DNA of 64,000 nt from Marispirochaeta aestuarii (GCF_002087085.1 NZ_MWQY01000003.1:186001-250000); one strand, 5' to 3'; shown: positions 38,952 through 48,796, counted from the first letter of the stretch. Numbers and translations are program-made. The notes: generated by a model from the sequence alone, not told the origin.

Positions 38952-39805
38952 GATTTCTCCCCGCGATACTGATCCCCAAGGAAATCACTACCTTGCTGAA
39001 GAACAATTTCCATAAGCATCGAGAGGCGTTGCGCTATTGGACCCCGTAGAATTGTACCCGCCTCGAACCTCGAGCGCATACCTGCAACAGTAAAATTAGC
39101 AGATCCGAGATATGCCGAACGTCCGTAATCGGAGACAGCAGCTTTGAAGTGGAAAGTTGAGATACCGAACCGATCTGCTGTGTCAGGCGTGTTCCAAGTA
39201 AGAACCCTACACCCGGGGTAGTGTGCCAGTTGCTCAAGTCTCGCGAGAAGGGTTTTGCTCGAGCTAGCGTTGAAACGACCCAAGATCGTTAGTTGAACAC
39301 CTGACTTCAGCCGACGCTCCACGACTTGAGATATGTCCGAGACTGTATCGCTATCCCAAAAGGGAGCAGCAAGGATTACTCTCTGCTGCGCGCTTGCAAT
39401 CACATCAACAACCGCCGTCCGAAGATCAAGTGCGGTTCGCCGAATATCTGCTTGTTTATCAAGGGATAGACTGGAGGGAAAAGTCACACAGAGCTCAACT
39501 TTTGACTTTGAAGCCCTTTCCATTCCAAGGGCTGCTGCGACCCCTCGTCGGAACTCAGCAGTTGACTTCAGAATGGCATGGTCTATTTCAAAATTGTCAC
39601 CAGACGTGCGGTTTACAACTCCCAAGTCTTCCAGTCCGATCAGAGCAAGTTTAATCTCATCGTACGACGCGGAGCGTTCAGATAATTCAGCCTCGATTTC
39701 ATGAATTCCAACAGACTTGGTTTGATTGGAATAAGCTAACGATTTCTCAACAAGTTCAAGGAGCCGCCCGAGGCGACGCGCCGCTTCAAGATACCGGGTA
39801 CTCAA
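38948..39805 (-). CDS. drmC: DrmC, phospholipase-D-like protein
   Basis: 285 residues with an N-terminal winged-helix-like region (about 1-95) and a C-terminal PLD domain. A single HKD-type motif is seen: H219-F-K221, D226, then GSAN (234-237), as in DrmC. PLD-family nucleases act as dimers of such half-sites. It overlaps drmB by 4 bases and the methylase by 4. Ofir et al. 2018 found DrmC dispensable in some DISARM settings, so it may be auxiliary. Confidence 0.85.
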   Translation of the reverse strand: MSTRYLEAARRLGRLLELVEKSLAYSNQTKSVGIHEIEAELSERSASYDEIKLALIGLEDLGVVNRTSGDNFEIDHAILKSTAEFRRGVAAALGMERASKSKVELCVTFPSSLSLDKQADIRRTALDLRTAVVDVIASAQQRVILAAPFWDSDTVSDISQVVERRLKSGVQLTILGRFNASSSKTLLARLEQLAHYPGCRVLTWNTPDTADRFGISTFHFKAAVSDYGRSAYLGSANFTVAGMRSRFEAGTILRGPIAQRLSMLMEIVLQQGSDFLGDQYRGEKS

Positions 39806-41826
39806 TACTCAACTCCATCCAACTGCCAGAATCCTACAATCTGCTCGAAATTGCTAACATCTGCCCATGGAGCATGTCCACCAATCAAGAAAGTCCTCGA
39901 CAAGCCGTGATTAAATGTACGACACGATATCTCCGGAGACTGAATACAACCGTGACATGCACCTCGTCCATCAATGCAGGTTGAATCATACACGCAATAT
40001 AGTGCTTCGTTAGCCAAAGCATCCAGAAACGCACTAAGTTGATCACGGACGAGTGTCTCAAAGCCACCGAGTTGAAAACTCCCTGAACTATCATAAATCA
40101 CAGTTCCTAGGAGCGGGAGAAACAAATACTCGGACAAGGATGTACGTTCGAGACCAGAATACCAGCTGGCAGCGCGCATCGCTGCATGTGAGAGAGTATG
40201 GACCAATCCAAAGACCATTCTACGCACTCGACAACTCCAGATGTCGTCGTAGTAGCGATCAATAGGCTCAAGATGGCTAAGGATCCACGACAATGGAGAT
40301 TTCTCGTTTTGAGGTACAGCGATCCCATTTGTCCGGAGCCAAGCCGCTACTCTTGCTGGATCGAGGGAGAGAAAGATTCCCTCGTGATCGCCCTCACGAG
40401 CGAGGATTGGAACTGTTCCGACGAGTTCCGGTCGCCCAAGCCGTTGAGCGGCAGCATACTTATCAAGCGAAGGAAATGCACGGATTTCAGTCGGAAGATC
40501 CTGTGCCGATAGCTCCTCGAAAGTCGGCAAAAAGGAACGACGCGTGTAGCCGAAGGTTGCAGTAATAACTGGTAGATCCTCAACTAACATGAGGTCCTTT
40601 ATTCCAAGCTGAGAGCGCGTATTTGCAATCTCGTCGGCAAGCAACGCTGTTGCACTGTCTTCCGAATCTATGACACTCATAGCATCTATAGTTGTTACAG
40701 TGGACCGAAAGGCGAGACTTTCCCGTATAGACGACTGAACATCTATCTCAAGGTGGATGCCTTCAGTTTCATCGTTTTTTTCCTCTTCGAGAGAAGGAGA
40801 TACTACAGCTGTTGCTGCTACAGCAATACGAGACATCAGTTCGGCAGCTCGCTGCGAATCTCCTGTCTGCCGTGCCGCTTGAGCGGCTTTCGTCAATTCT
40901 TGGATCACATCGATGGGATTCACCGGCCGCAAAGGCCGCTCACCGACAGGTAGCAGCGACCAGAGTGTCCTCTGCTCATCATCTGGTATACCAGTTACAG
41001 ATGGTCTGTCCAGACGCAGAATTGTTAGGGACTGCGGATAATAGGTTGCATTCGCACTGTATCGAGTCATACGCATCGCTGTCCTAGTCACGAAAGTACT
41101 GTCAGTATCTCCGCGGTCTACGGATCCGATAGCTCTCTCCTTCACAATGTCCTTAGCACACCGCGGGCAAGTTGCTGTGAACCGGTCCACAACAGTATGG
41201 CCGCACTTTTTGCATATGACCTTCATGTCTTTTACCCGTTCGGACATCGCTGACAACTCTAGATGACCACCTTCTTTGCAGTTGGGGCACCGCAGTCTCC
41301 GCTTCGAAGGCACCAGCAATCCATCTTTCGTCTTACGCGTAGTAGGCAAGTATTCGGAAACAGCGACAATCTCGCCACAACCATGTACGAAAACTTGTCC
41401 AAATTGTCTTACGGTCCGACTGTGGCACGCTGGACAGAATAGGGATGCTGCGGGTAAACCTCGCGGAAAGAAAAGAGTGCCGCAAGAACTGCAAAGAAAT
41501 GCTGTCTCAAAGACCCTTGCCTCCACAGACTCTGGCAGACCAATAGTGAAACGTTGCGCTTCACGTAACGGATCCGGGAAGTTCCGGTCGATACGACCAC
41601 CACGCGACTCCCAACGCTTGAGCTGCTCATTGACCTCTGCCAGTAAAACTTCCGCCCTTGAGGGCTCCCAAACACTCGACAGCCGAACGTTACCCAATTT
41701 TACGACTGCGACACCGTCTTCCCAGTCAACAGTACGTCCAGGAAGATAGTTAAACAATAACTGCGATACTCCTCGCGTCATTGAAAGGGCGGCGATGTCT
41801 GAATTGCTATAGCTATTACTGTCCAC
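39802..41826 (-). CDS. drmB: DrmB, DUF1998 protein
   Basis: 674 residues. Cysteine pairs at about 112/115 and 131/134, 180/183, and 205/208 with 220/223 form several zinc ribbons; a C-terminal cluster CIDGRGACHGCIQSPEISC with following HGLSR is the DUF1998 signature. DrmB partners DrmA to form the core DNA-binding complex of DISARM. It overlaps drmA by 11 bases and drmC by 4, indicating coupled translation. Confidence 0.9.
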   Translation of the reverse strand: MDSNSYSNSDIAALSMTRGVSQLLFNYLPGRTVDWEDGVAVVKLGNVRLSSVWEPSRAEVLLAEVNEQLKRWESRGGRIDRNFPDPLREAQRFTIGLPESVEARVFETAFLCSSCGTLFFPRGLPAASLFCPACHSRTVRQFGQVFVHGCGEIVAVSEYLPTTRKTKDGLLVPSKRRLRCPNCKEGGHLELSAMSERVKDMKVICKKCGHTVVDRFTATCPRCAKDIVKERAIGSVDRGDTDSTFVTRTAMRMTRYSANATYYPQSLTILRLDRPSVTGIPDDEQRTLWSLLPVGERPLRPVNPIDVIQELTKAAQAARQTGDSQRAAELMSRIAVAATAVVSPSLEEEKNDETEGIHLEIDVQSSIRESLAFRSTVTTIDAMSVIDSEDSATALLADEIANTRSQLGIKDLMLVEDLPVITATFGYTRRSFLPTFEELSAQDLPTEIRAFPSLDKYAAAQRLGRPELVGTVPILAREGDHEGIFLSLDPARVAAWLRTNGIAVPQNEKSPLSWILSHLEPIDRYYDDIWSCRVRRMVFGLVHTLSHAAMRAASWYSGLERTSLSEYLFLPLLGTVIYDSSGSFQLGGFETLVRDQLSAFLDALANEALYCVYDSTCIDGRGACHGCIQSPEISCRTFNHGLSRTFLIGGHAPWADVSNFEQIVGFWQLDGVEY

Positions 41827-44800
41827 GCGACAACCTCTGAATCAATTTCTTATCTGCGGAATCCCAGATTATGATGAACCCAGGATCATCCGAATCTCGC
41901 AAGCTACGCATTGACGATAGATGCGAATTCAAGTTTACGGATCTCCTACCATGTACACGTTCTTGGTTCACTATACTGCTGTAGTGATTCTGAACTACCA
42001 CCTCAAGCTGTTCGCGATAGCGTCTGCTTGGAGCCAGATCCGTTCCATACGCGCTATTCATCCATGCGATGATTTCCGATACTTCGAGAGCCTCTGCATT
42101 CTCGCTCCCTTGCAAGTCCTGCACGTCCGCGACCGATACAATACGCCGGCGTATATGTCTCGGAGCTATGGCCATCAAATATCCTGCGAGAATACCGGCA
42201 GATGTTCTTCGTAAGGCAGGTTCGGGCCAACGAATGATTGCAGACGGATCCACAAGACGGTCAAGATACTCATGGAATTTACAAAAGCGATCAAATACGC
42301 TTCTATCTCTCTCACTTTGTGGAGTAGCAACGAACAGTGATATCCCAGGCACCGTTCGTCCTACTCTCGCAGATGCTTGGATGTACTCAGCGACGAGTCT
42401 CGGAAAACCGGCAAAGACAATGATGTTGAACCGGTCGACGTCAACTCCATGACCAATCACGTTTGTAGTTACGATACCGCGCGTCCGCTTCGCGGGGTCT
42501 CCAAGTGGATCAGCGGTTCTAATCGCGTGAACAATGCGACTCATCTCCGATTCAGAAATTCCCCCATTAAAGGTAGTAACGAGGAGATCACCGTGCTCGG
42601 GAGCCAGACGCTGAAGCTCTCGCTTCACTCGTGACTCTATAGCCTCAGCGACTTGATCAGAACCTTTACGCGTGAGAACATATGATAAAACTAACTCATA
42701 GTAAAAAACCAGCAACTTGTAATCATCTTTCGAGAGATCGCCCAAACCATAGCGATCCGCCATGGCCGCGGTATCGGTGTCAGCCAGATGCCGCGCTAAC
42801 TGTAGTTCTTCATAGAGTAGAGAGAGCGTGCGAGTTACAGCAGGTGTGTGCTTTCGTCCCACACCAAGAACTCCCACGAAAACTCTCCCGAGTTTTGCTC
42901 GGTTTTGTGCATAGTAAAAGGACTCATAGGCACTAGGCCCCGGGCCAGGAAACTGTCGAGACTGTCGCAAGTAAAGATGCCAAGCATGTGTCTTGTAACG
43001 TTCGATTGTCGCTGTTGCAGCAACGATTTTCCACGGTCTGCTGCCGAGAGTGTAAGCCAAGTTCATTACAGCCGTTTCGTAGTGCGAGTCAAATGTGCCC
43101 AACTCCTCACTAAGCAGGTGCATTTCGTCCTGAATCAGAAGGCTGGGGGCTGGATCTTTAAAAGGTCCATAGTGTATCCGGTTCGTCGCAGTACCACACG
43201 ACTCCGGAGTCTCCCCTGCCGCGTAGGCTACTGCTGCACTGCAGATTCGGTTAGAATCAAGAAAACTTGTTCCGTGAGTAGGGCAAACCAAGTCAAATCG
43301 ACCAAATAATTCGGCAAATCGCTGGTTTTGCCCAAACTGAGCGAGTTTGTCGACGGTCGAGACGATAACCGTTGGCACAAACCGATAAACGTCTTGGTCT
43401 ACAACGTAAATTGGAAGACGATTCTGTCCCCCGGGACATGAGTCACTCGTGCAACGGTGCTCCACAATGCGGTTAGAAGCATCGTATGACAGAACAGTAT
43501 CGCACCCACAGAATGGACAAGCGAATACACGCCGAAGCTTATCGTCTGGTCCGTTTGTGACAAACCGACGATGCGCGTCATCATCGATACGATTTGGTGT
43601 CGTCCCACTGCCAACAAAGTATCCCATTGAGAAACGAGCGCCACCGAGCCTCTCACGGTGCCGTATAAGCTCTGCAGACCCCAGTGCGGAGCCTAGGCGT
43701 TGCAGTTGTTGAAAAGTTAGAAGACGCAATGGGAATCTCACAAAGGCGGTAACACCAATTCGTTTACCCCTTAGTCGATCAAAGAAAGCTTGCCAGATCA
43801 GAAGACCGAGAAATGCCTCCGTCTTTCCGCCCCCAGCTGCAAACCAAAGGATATCCACGTCATCGTCATGTTCTTCGCGAATTTCCTCGTATTCTCGCGA
43901 AGCAAGTCCAGGAATCTGTGACACGATAAACACAATTTGAAACAAGCGCCACCTATCATAACGTCCGTCAGCAGCAGCTTCCATCGCCTCGTTCATCAAC
44001 ACGAAGGCCCGCAACACATGATCGAAACTGTCGTCCGCAAGTAGTTTAATGCCTCTGGAAAACCGCTGAATTTCGTCGCGAAATCTCTTCCGTGCTTCTG
44101 AAGCGTCGGTGAGCTCTTTTCCCATGAGACCAGAAAGAGTGTCTCTCCATTCGATTCTATCGTACGATTTCATCGCGGTGAGGATCGACTGAAGAGTATG
44201 AATGGGATCACTGCGCATTGAATCGAATGTTGGAGCGCCGTCTGGGATTTCGCGCGGTTCGAGTCTGTAGACATATTCGATCGGCGTGGCATCTGTTGAG
44301 AGTATAACATTCCCGTTCTGAGCATCGTGCCTCACGTGACAGTTGATGCCAATCCCCGCCATTCGTCGGTCGTATCTGAAGCTCTTCGGTAGTTCTCGGA
44401 ACACCGAGAACCGATGCGCACTTGCAGGCAACACAACACTTAACCGAACACGGTAGAGATTTGGGTCAAGGAAATCACCTTCGCCGCGACCAGGTACCTC
44501 AGTTCGGTTGATCACTCTAAGAACCACTCGCACACATTCTGGTTCCGTCGGAATCGGTACAATCCGTACATCAAGTACCGGGCTCCAAAAATTGCGTAGG
44601 GACGCCATTCCCAAGGAGCTGAGCCAACTGCGGTATTTCTCATTAGATTTCACATTCTCTTGCGACACTTGAAACTGTGTTACTCCAGGGTAGAGATCCC
44701 TAGGCGAGATGGAGTCGAGATACCTACGAAAACTTTGGGAAAGATCCATAGTTATCTTCTTTCGCTGGCAGAGATCCCGTATGTTGATTTCGGGTGCTAT

Positions 44801-45319
44801 AAGTCCTGTCACATCTTCCCGTGTCCATACCGGCACAATCTCAGAAGTTTTTATCCCAGTATCGTTACTACCTACACTTTCGTCGACCGATTTGGAAGAA
44901 GAATACTCACGCCGCCAAGCTCCCAGGCCCGATTGTTCCTCTAAAGTCGGCAATCTACGCACATAAATACTAGCACTGAAATCAATGACCATTGCACCGG
45001 CCATTTCGCAGGCCTCATGTGGCATCTTCCATTGAAGCCCAAGAGAAGACTGCTCATAGGCCGAATCCTGCGGGAGGTCTTCTGCCAAACTATCAAGGTC
45101 GTTTCCGGCAGAGATAGGACCAAGTATGGAACTTTTTGGGGACGGCTCGGGCTGATTAGCCATTCGTGATGCAGGAGTCAAGAAACCACAAAGCACGGTG
45201 TCTCTTGGGAACTGACCTACCAACCGCGAGGCAGTTTGATCGGAACCTTGTGCGCGTTCGGCGAATCGTCTTGCTAGATTAATTGAAAATGCATTATATT
45301 CATCGTCAGATATCGACAT
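41816..45319 (-). CDS. drmA: DrmA, SF2-type helicase
   Basis: 1167 residues. The helicase core starts near residue 480: Walker A-like AAGGGKTE (about 495-502), DEMH (731-734), ATATIERY (about 768), and a C-terminal motif VI region YIQASARVGRT. The motif I residues before GKT are AGG, as in DrmA/DUF1998-linked helicases. CPFCGC and CTSDSCPGG add a zinc insert near 600-630. The N-terminal ~450 residues are the DrmA-specific trigger-loop region. Overlaps the drmE-like gene by 14 bases. Confidence 0.93.
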   Translation of the reverse strand: MSISDDEYNAFSINLARRFAERAQGSDQTASRLVGQFPRDTVLCGFLTPASRMANQPEPSPKSSILGPISAGNDLDSLAEDLPQDSAYEQSSLGLQWKMPHEACEMAGAMVIDFSASIYVRRLPTLEEQSGLGAWRREYSSSKSVDESVGSNDTGIKTSEIVPVWTREDVTGLIAPEINIRDLCQRKKITMDLSQSFRRYLDSISPRDLYPGVTQFQVSQENVKSNEKYRSWLSSLGMASLRNFWSPVLDVRIVPIPTEPECVRVVLRVINRTEVPGRGEGDFLDPNLYRVRLSVVLPASAHRFSVFRELPKSFRYDRRMAGIGINCHVRHDAQNGNVILSTDATPIEYVYRLEPREIPDGAPTFDSMRSDPIHTLQSILTAMKSYDRIEWRDTLSGLMGKELTDASEARKRFRDEIQRFSRGIKLLADDSFDHVLRAFVLMNEAMEAAADGRYDRWRLFQIVFIVSQIPGLASREYEEIREEHDDDVDILWFAAGGGKTEAFLGLLIWQAFFDRLRGKRIGVTAFVRFPLRLLTFQQLQRLGSALGSAELIRHRERLGGARFSMGYFVGSGTTPNRIDDDAHRRFVTNGPDDKLRRVFACPFCGCDTVLSYDASNRIVEHRCTSDSCPGGQNRLPIYVVDQDVYRFVPTVIVSTVDKLAQFGQNQRFAELFGRFDLVCPTHGTSFLDSNRICSAAVAYAAGETPESCGTATNRIHYGPFKDPAPSLLIQDEMHLLSEELGTFDSHYETAVMNLAYTLGSRPWKIVAATATIERYKTHAWHLYLRQSRQFPGPGPSAYESFYYAQNRAKLGRVFVGVLGVGRKHTPAVTRTLSLLYEELQLARHLADTDTAAMADRYGLGDLSKDDYKLLVFYYELVLSYVLTRKGSDQVAEAIESRVKRELQRLAPEHGDLLVTTFNGGISESEMSRIVHAIRTADPLGDPAKRTRGIVTTNVIGHGVDVDRFNIIVFAGFPRLVAEYIQASARVGRTVPGISLFVATPQSERDRSVFDRFCKFHEYLDRLVDPSAIIRWPEPALRRTSAGILAGYLMAIAPRHIRRRIVSVADVQDLQGSENAEALEVSEIIAWMNSAYGTDLAPSRRYREQLEVVVQNHYSSIVNQERVHGRRSVNLNSHLSSMRSLRDSDDPGFIIIWDSADKKLIQRLSRGQ

Positions 45320-47582
45320 ATGCTTCCTCTTCGCACTTGATTATATCGTCTACCACCCGCATCTGAGCGGCTGACATCAGTTGGCTGACAGACATTCCCC
45401 ACTCCCGTTCTATTTGTGCGAGCGTCAGTGGTCCCAGTCGGCTAGAGTAAGATGCCCGAATTGCTCTTGCTAGATCTCGTCCTGCTTTTCTGTGAAGGAC
45501 CCGCCAGCGTTTGATCCGATCGAAATACCTCCGAAGATCAGGCTCATATAAACTCACACCAAGTGCCGCAGCAAAAGCTCTAAAACGCTCCCAACTTGCA
45601 GGAGTGCTCGCAGCATCAATGTCTTTGAAAGTAATCCACGACCTGATCGTTGAGTAAGTGACCGGGTGTCCTCTCTCTGCAAGTACACGGGTGATTTTCC
45701 TTAGACTGGGACGGTTTTCAGAATACACCGACTTAACGATAAGCAACCACTCCTCACGAGCAGCGGCAAATTCCTTTAATACACCCGCATCAAGCATCGC
45801 TATTCGACGTTCAGAGAATAGTTCGTGTGAATCATCGTCCAACATGACGATTTTATCTCCAATTTGCAGATTCTCAGCGAACGTGACTGTAGTGTGGCCA
45901 CCCGCAGCACCAAGGACTTCGAACCGCGTATGCTGCCCTGTTGTCATTATAGTTCCATCTTCGAAGACTAATGTAACCTCGCCAGCATTTGCTCGGAAAT
46001 CATTGTCAATCTCATTGGACTCAGTCTTGATTGTCGTCCCTGCGACGTCCATGCCTATAGGCAATTCCGCTGTGTCGGCGAAAGGAGGAACATAAGGCTC
46101 CAAGGCCGCCATTAAACTTTCCAGTGGTTCCGCAGCTGCTGATTGGCCCACGCTTTTCAGTAGTTCGATCATACTGTTCGCACCATACCATGCAGCTCTG
46201 ACTTCCAATGGATCCATAACAAGTTGAGCATTTTTCACTCGATGCGAGAGTATTGCGTCAAGGGTAGCCATTCCGCTGTATCCAATGACTATTGCCCTCT
46301 CATAGCTCCGATGCAAACCACGTTGTCCCACCCACCTTGTCGTCACGCCGAGTTCGTGAAGTCCTTTTGTATCGATACCTAGGACACTCGCTACAGAATG
46401 CTCTACAGACAAAGCCGTTCGTTGGTCCCGCACCAAAACCAGCAACTGCCCATTGCCTTCCTCGTGGATGATGGAAGCAACGGCTGCGTCAAGTCTTTCT
46501 TGCTGGATAGCGACATCTGCCGCTGTGGCAGTGAGTAGTTCGGTGCAGTATGTCAGCATGCTGGCTTCTTCAGGACGAGCATTCTGCAATCGCTCTAACG
46601 CAGCGAAGTAACGCGCCAACTCACGATTCTCATAATTATCAACTGCCTGACGCAATGACCACCAAGCCGCCCGTGCAAGTCGAACAAGCCGATCGAGTTC
46701 GCCCGACATGTCGCTCAAGCCTTCCAATGCAAGATCTAAACTGCGCTGAGCCGAAAGTCGGGTTCCACCGACAGAGACAACTCCGCCTCCAATAAATACC
46801 GGTGGCGGAAGGACAGGTAAAAAGGTCTCAGCTACGTTTTCGATATCCATAGGCAAACCCAAGAGATCACTAGGACTCGCAGCAACGATGACAGTGGGAG
46901 CCGAATCTTCTCGTATCCCAAGAATCGAACTAACAATTTTTCTTCCGCGAATACCTCGATAGAATTGAATATCGGCCAAAACAACATCCGCCTCCGCCAG
47001 AGTTCGTAGTCCGAACTCTCCGGGACGTCGATTCGCAGGTACCTGAATGTGTGGTCTGTATTCGGAATGAGAAGTGTATCTCCCGAGCACAGGGCGTGAA
47101 CCTTTTACAACTCTACCAGTCGGATGTACGCGATCAATACCCATGAAACATTTTGACCCCAATAGCCTCTCTGAAAGATCGCATTTATGTCGTTGGAATG
47201 CATCCTCCCAGTCAGGCTGGACGAAGTCACGTTCTTGTTCACGTTGCTCCATGTGCCTGGTCCGACGTGCTTCGAGCCGCCTTGCGCTTGATTCGGACAC
47301 CGAATACGCCAATGAATCATCAAGATTAAGGACTGGAACTACGCTCCAGGAAGCATTTAACGAAAGCCATGGAACCGCGTCTGGCCAACGGACGTGAAGA
47401 TACAGTGGAAGCTCGGATACATGGGGGATATGCGTCCACGAAGTGAAAAGAACAATTCCACCTGCTCCGCTTGCATGGCGCAGAGCCGCGACCATCGGGC
47501 GCAAATCCTTGTCAATAACTGCTAAACGACATTCCTCGGTGCTGGAGAAGAATGCAGAAAAGTTTTGATTCGATGGCATCAA
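45306..47582 (-). CDS. drmE: DrmE-like first gene of the DISARM-like operon
   Basis: 758 residues. Position, length and overlap with drmA match DrmE of class 2 DISARM, but I recognise no strong motif. Visible parts are an N-terminal alpha/beta region (GIVLFTSWTHIPH), a mid region with LLVLVRDQRTALSVE and AIVIGYSGMATLDAIL that reads like a degenerate helicase lobe, a beta-rich segment (about 555-615: VFEDGTIMTTGQ, IGDKIVML) and a helical C-terminus with an HTH-like stretch (KITRVLAERGHPVTYSTIRSWI). No Walker A is seen. It could be a different protein in the DrmE slot. The start is the second of two adjacent start codons, or the first. Confidence 0.6.
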   Translation of the reverse strand: MMPSNQNFSAFFSSTEECRLAVIDKDLRPMVAALRHASGAGGIVLFTSWTHIPHVSELPLYLHVRWPDAVPWLSLNASWSVVPVLNLDDSLAYSVSESSARRLEARRTRHMEQREQERDFVQPDWEDAFQRHKCDLSERLLGSKCFMGIDRVHPTGRVVKGSRPVLGRYTSHSEYRPHIQVPANRRPGEFGLRTLAEADVVLADIQFYRGIRGRKIVSSILGIREDSAPTVIVAASPSDLLGLPMDIENVAETFLPVLPPPVFIGGGVVSVGGTRLSAQRSLDLALEGLSDMSGELDRLVRLARAAWWSLRQAVDNYENRELARYFAALERLQNARPEEASMLTYCTELLTATAADVAIQQERLDAAVASIIHEEGNGQLLVLVRDQRTALSVEHSVASVLGIDTKGLHELGVTTRWVGQRGLHRSYERAIVIGYSGMATLDAILSHRVKNAQLVMDPLEVRAAWYGANSMIELLKSVGQSAAAEPLESLMAALEPYVPPFADTAELPIGMDVAGTTIKTESNEIDNDFRANAGEVTLVFEDGTIMTTGQHTRFEVLGAAGGHTTVTFAENLQIGDKIVMLDDDSHELFSERRIAMLDAGVLKEFAAAREEWLLIVKSVYSENRPSLRKITRVLAERGHPVTYSTIRSWITFKDIDAASTPASWERFRAFAAALGVSLYEPDLRRYFDRIKRWRVLHRKAGRDLARAIRASYSSRLGPLTLAQIEREWGMSVSQLMSAAQMRVVDDIIKCEEEAYVDI

Positions 47583-48135
47583 TGAGCATTACCTCTTCAG
47601 AAATCGAAAGATGCAACGCAGATGATACTTACCTGAGTGGTGAGACATGACTTTTGTCACGATGCAAGAGTGTACTGGCACTTGGAATCCGCTGGTCCGC
47701 AGCTTTTGAATTGTACATGCAATTGCCGTGCCTCAACAGCCAAGATGTAGATCTGGTTCATACTAACAATACAGTCAGTATAACGTGAATCACGAGCGTT
47801 CTGAGCCGTTGCCCTCACACTTTGAACTGTCAGCTTTACCGACTCCGAACCAGGACTTTAGCCCACGATTCCTTGTAGCTGCTGTTCCATTGTAAGTAGA
47901 TGGGGCAATGGTTCGTTCATACTTACAGATACTCCTTTGGGCAACTACACGAATTAACCATTAAGCCTTGTCACGATGGCGATTCAAACGCTCCTAGACT
48001 GAACCTACCTTACACAAATGACGTTACGCTATTAAACGATATTTCCATCTATTTTACCGGTTAGCATGTGTTCTTGCAACTGCAAAATCATGATAAGGTA
48101 AGTATGCTGTTAGTAGGGGCGGTTCATAAGAGATG
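47583..48135. other. 550-bp non-coding region upstream of the DISARM-like operon
   Basis: No reading frame of note. Two copies of TTGTCACGATG occur in the same orientation at 47654-47664 and 47968-47978. No convincing sigma70 promoter was found; the region must hold the operon's control elements or an unseen small RNA. Confidence 0.5.
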
Positions 48136-48366
48136 TTATCGGTGATCCAAACATATATGGCACGCACAAGCTCCCACTGGTTTTGCGAAATTACCCAGGT
48201 TCTCTGACAAGGACCAGATGCTCTCTGCTGCCTCCACCGGCAAGGTACGGACAGCAGCGTCTATACGACTGAAGTCGATGTCGGATCGTTCAACTGGAAG
48301 TTGATCGTGATATATTCCACGAAAGCGGGCGTGCTTCCGTCTGGCCTTCAACCTTTGAGTGTTCAT
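48136..48366 (-). CDS. possible 76-residue island protein
   Basis: ATG at 48366 has CTGGGGA upstream. The product has a basic N-terminus (RLKARRKHARFRG) and a cysteine-containing C-terminus (ACACHICLDH), which could bind a metal. Upstream of the defence operon and on its strand, so a regulator is conceivable. The evidence is only length, start context and position. Confidence 0.35.
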   Translation of the reverse strand: MNTQRLKARRKHARFRGIYHDQLPVERSDIDFSRIDAAVRTLPVEAAESIWSLSENLGNFAKPVGACACHICLDHR

Positions 48367-48651
48367 CGTTAGTTCCCCAGACTGTTGATTGTGGTTTTGC
48401 CGTGCACTCCTGGGATTGCTGATCGTTCGATTATTCCTTGCTCGTGTGTAGAAAGAGACCATCGATATATGCAGATATGCAGGCGAATATTTTTTGGGGT
48501 TCAATCGTGGTGCAGCCTGTAAGCAATTAAAGAACCATCAGCACAAAACCTTTTTTCATATGCCAGCAGTATCTTATGGTTTGCGCCGATGTGCAACTTT
48601 TTTCCTTTCTTGACCAAGCCGACGAGTAATTCCAATTGTCTACATTTTCCC

Positions 48652-48677
48652 CGTGTAGCCAATTGTGTAGCCACTAT
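48652..48677 (+). repeat. right arm-type site
   Basis: 25 of 26 bases identical to 32391-32416 (C to T at one position), with the same paired GTAGCCA units, 119 bp inside the attR core. Confidence 0.7.
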
Positions 48678-48698
48678 TTTCTCTATTATCTAAAAGTT

Positions 48699-48718
48699 AT
48701 GATCACTCATGATCACTC
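48699..48718 (+). repeat. tandem 10-bp repeat near attR
   Basis: ATGATCACTC occurs twice head-to-tail between the arm site and the attR core, one helical turn apart. This is the usual layout of excisionase sites (inference). Confidence 0.55.
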
Positions 48719-48746
48719 TTGACATGTTAATTTTTTGTTATATAAT
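48719..48746 (+). promoter_or_regulatory. strong promoter reading out of the island's right end
   Basis: TTGACA (48719-48724), 16-base spacer, TATAAT (48741-48746): both hexamers are consensus. It reads toward attR. In the excised circle it would read across attP into the integrase about 210 bases away. Confidence 0.7.
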
Positions 48747-48796
48747 GATTTATGTAAGTCGTGAGCGATGGTAAATATCTCTAATATCTCACGTCG

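Noticed and set aside
37311-47582. BREX or Pgl system
   Set aside because: The methylase is PglX-like in motif only; no PglZ, BrxC or BrxL is present and the DrmA/DrmB/DrmC set is clear.
45306-47582. Reading the first defence gene as DrmD (SNF2 helicase)
   Set aside because: No Walker A, DEAH box or SNF2 motifs are visible and the protein is shorter than DrmD.
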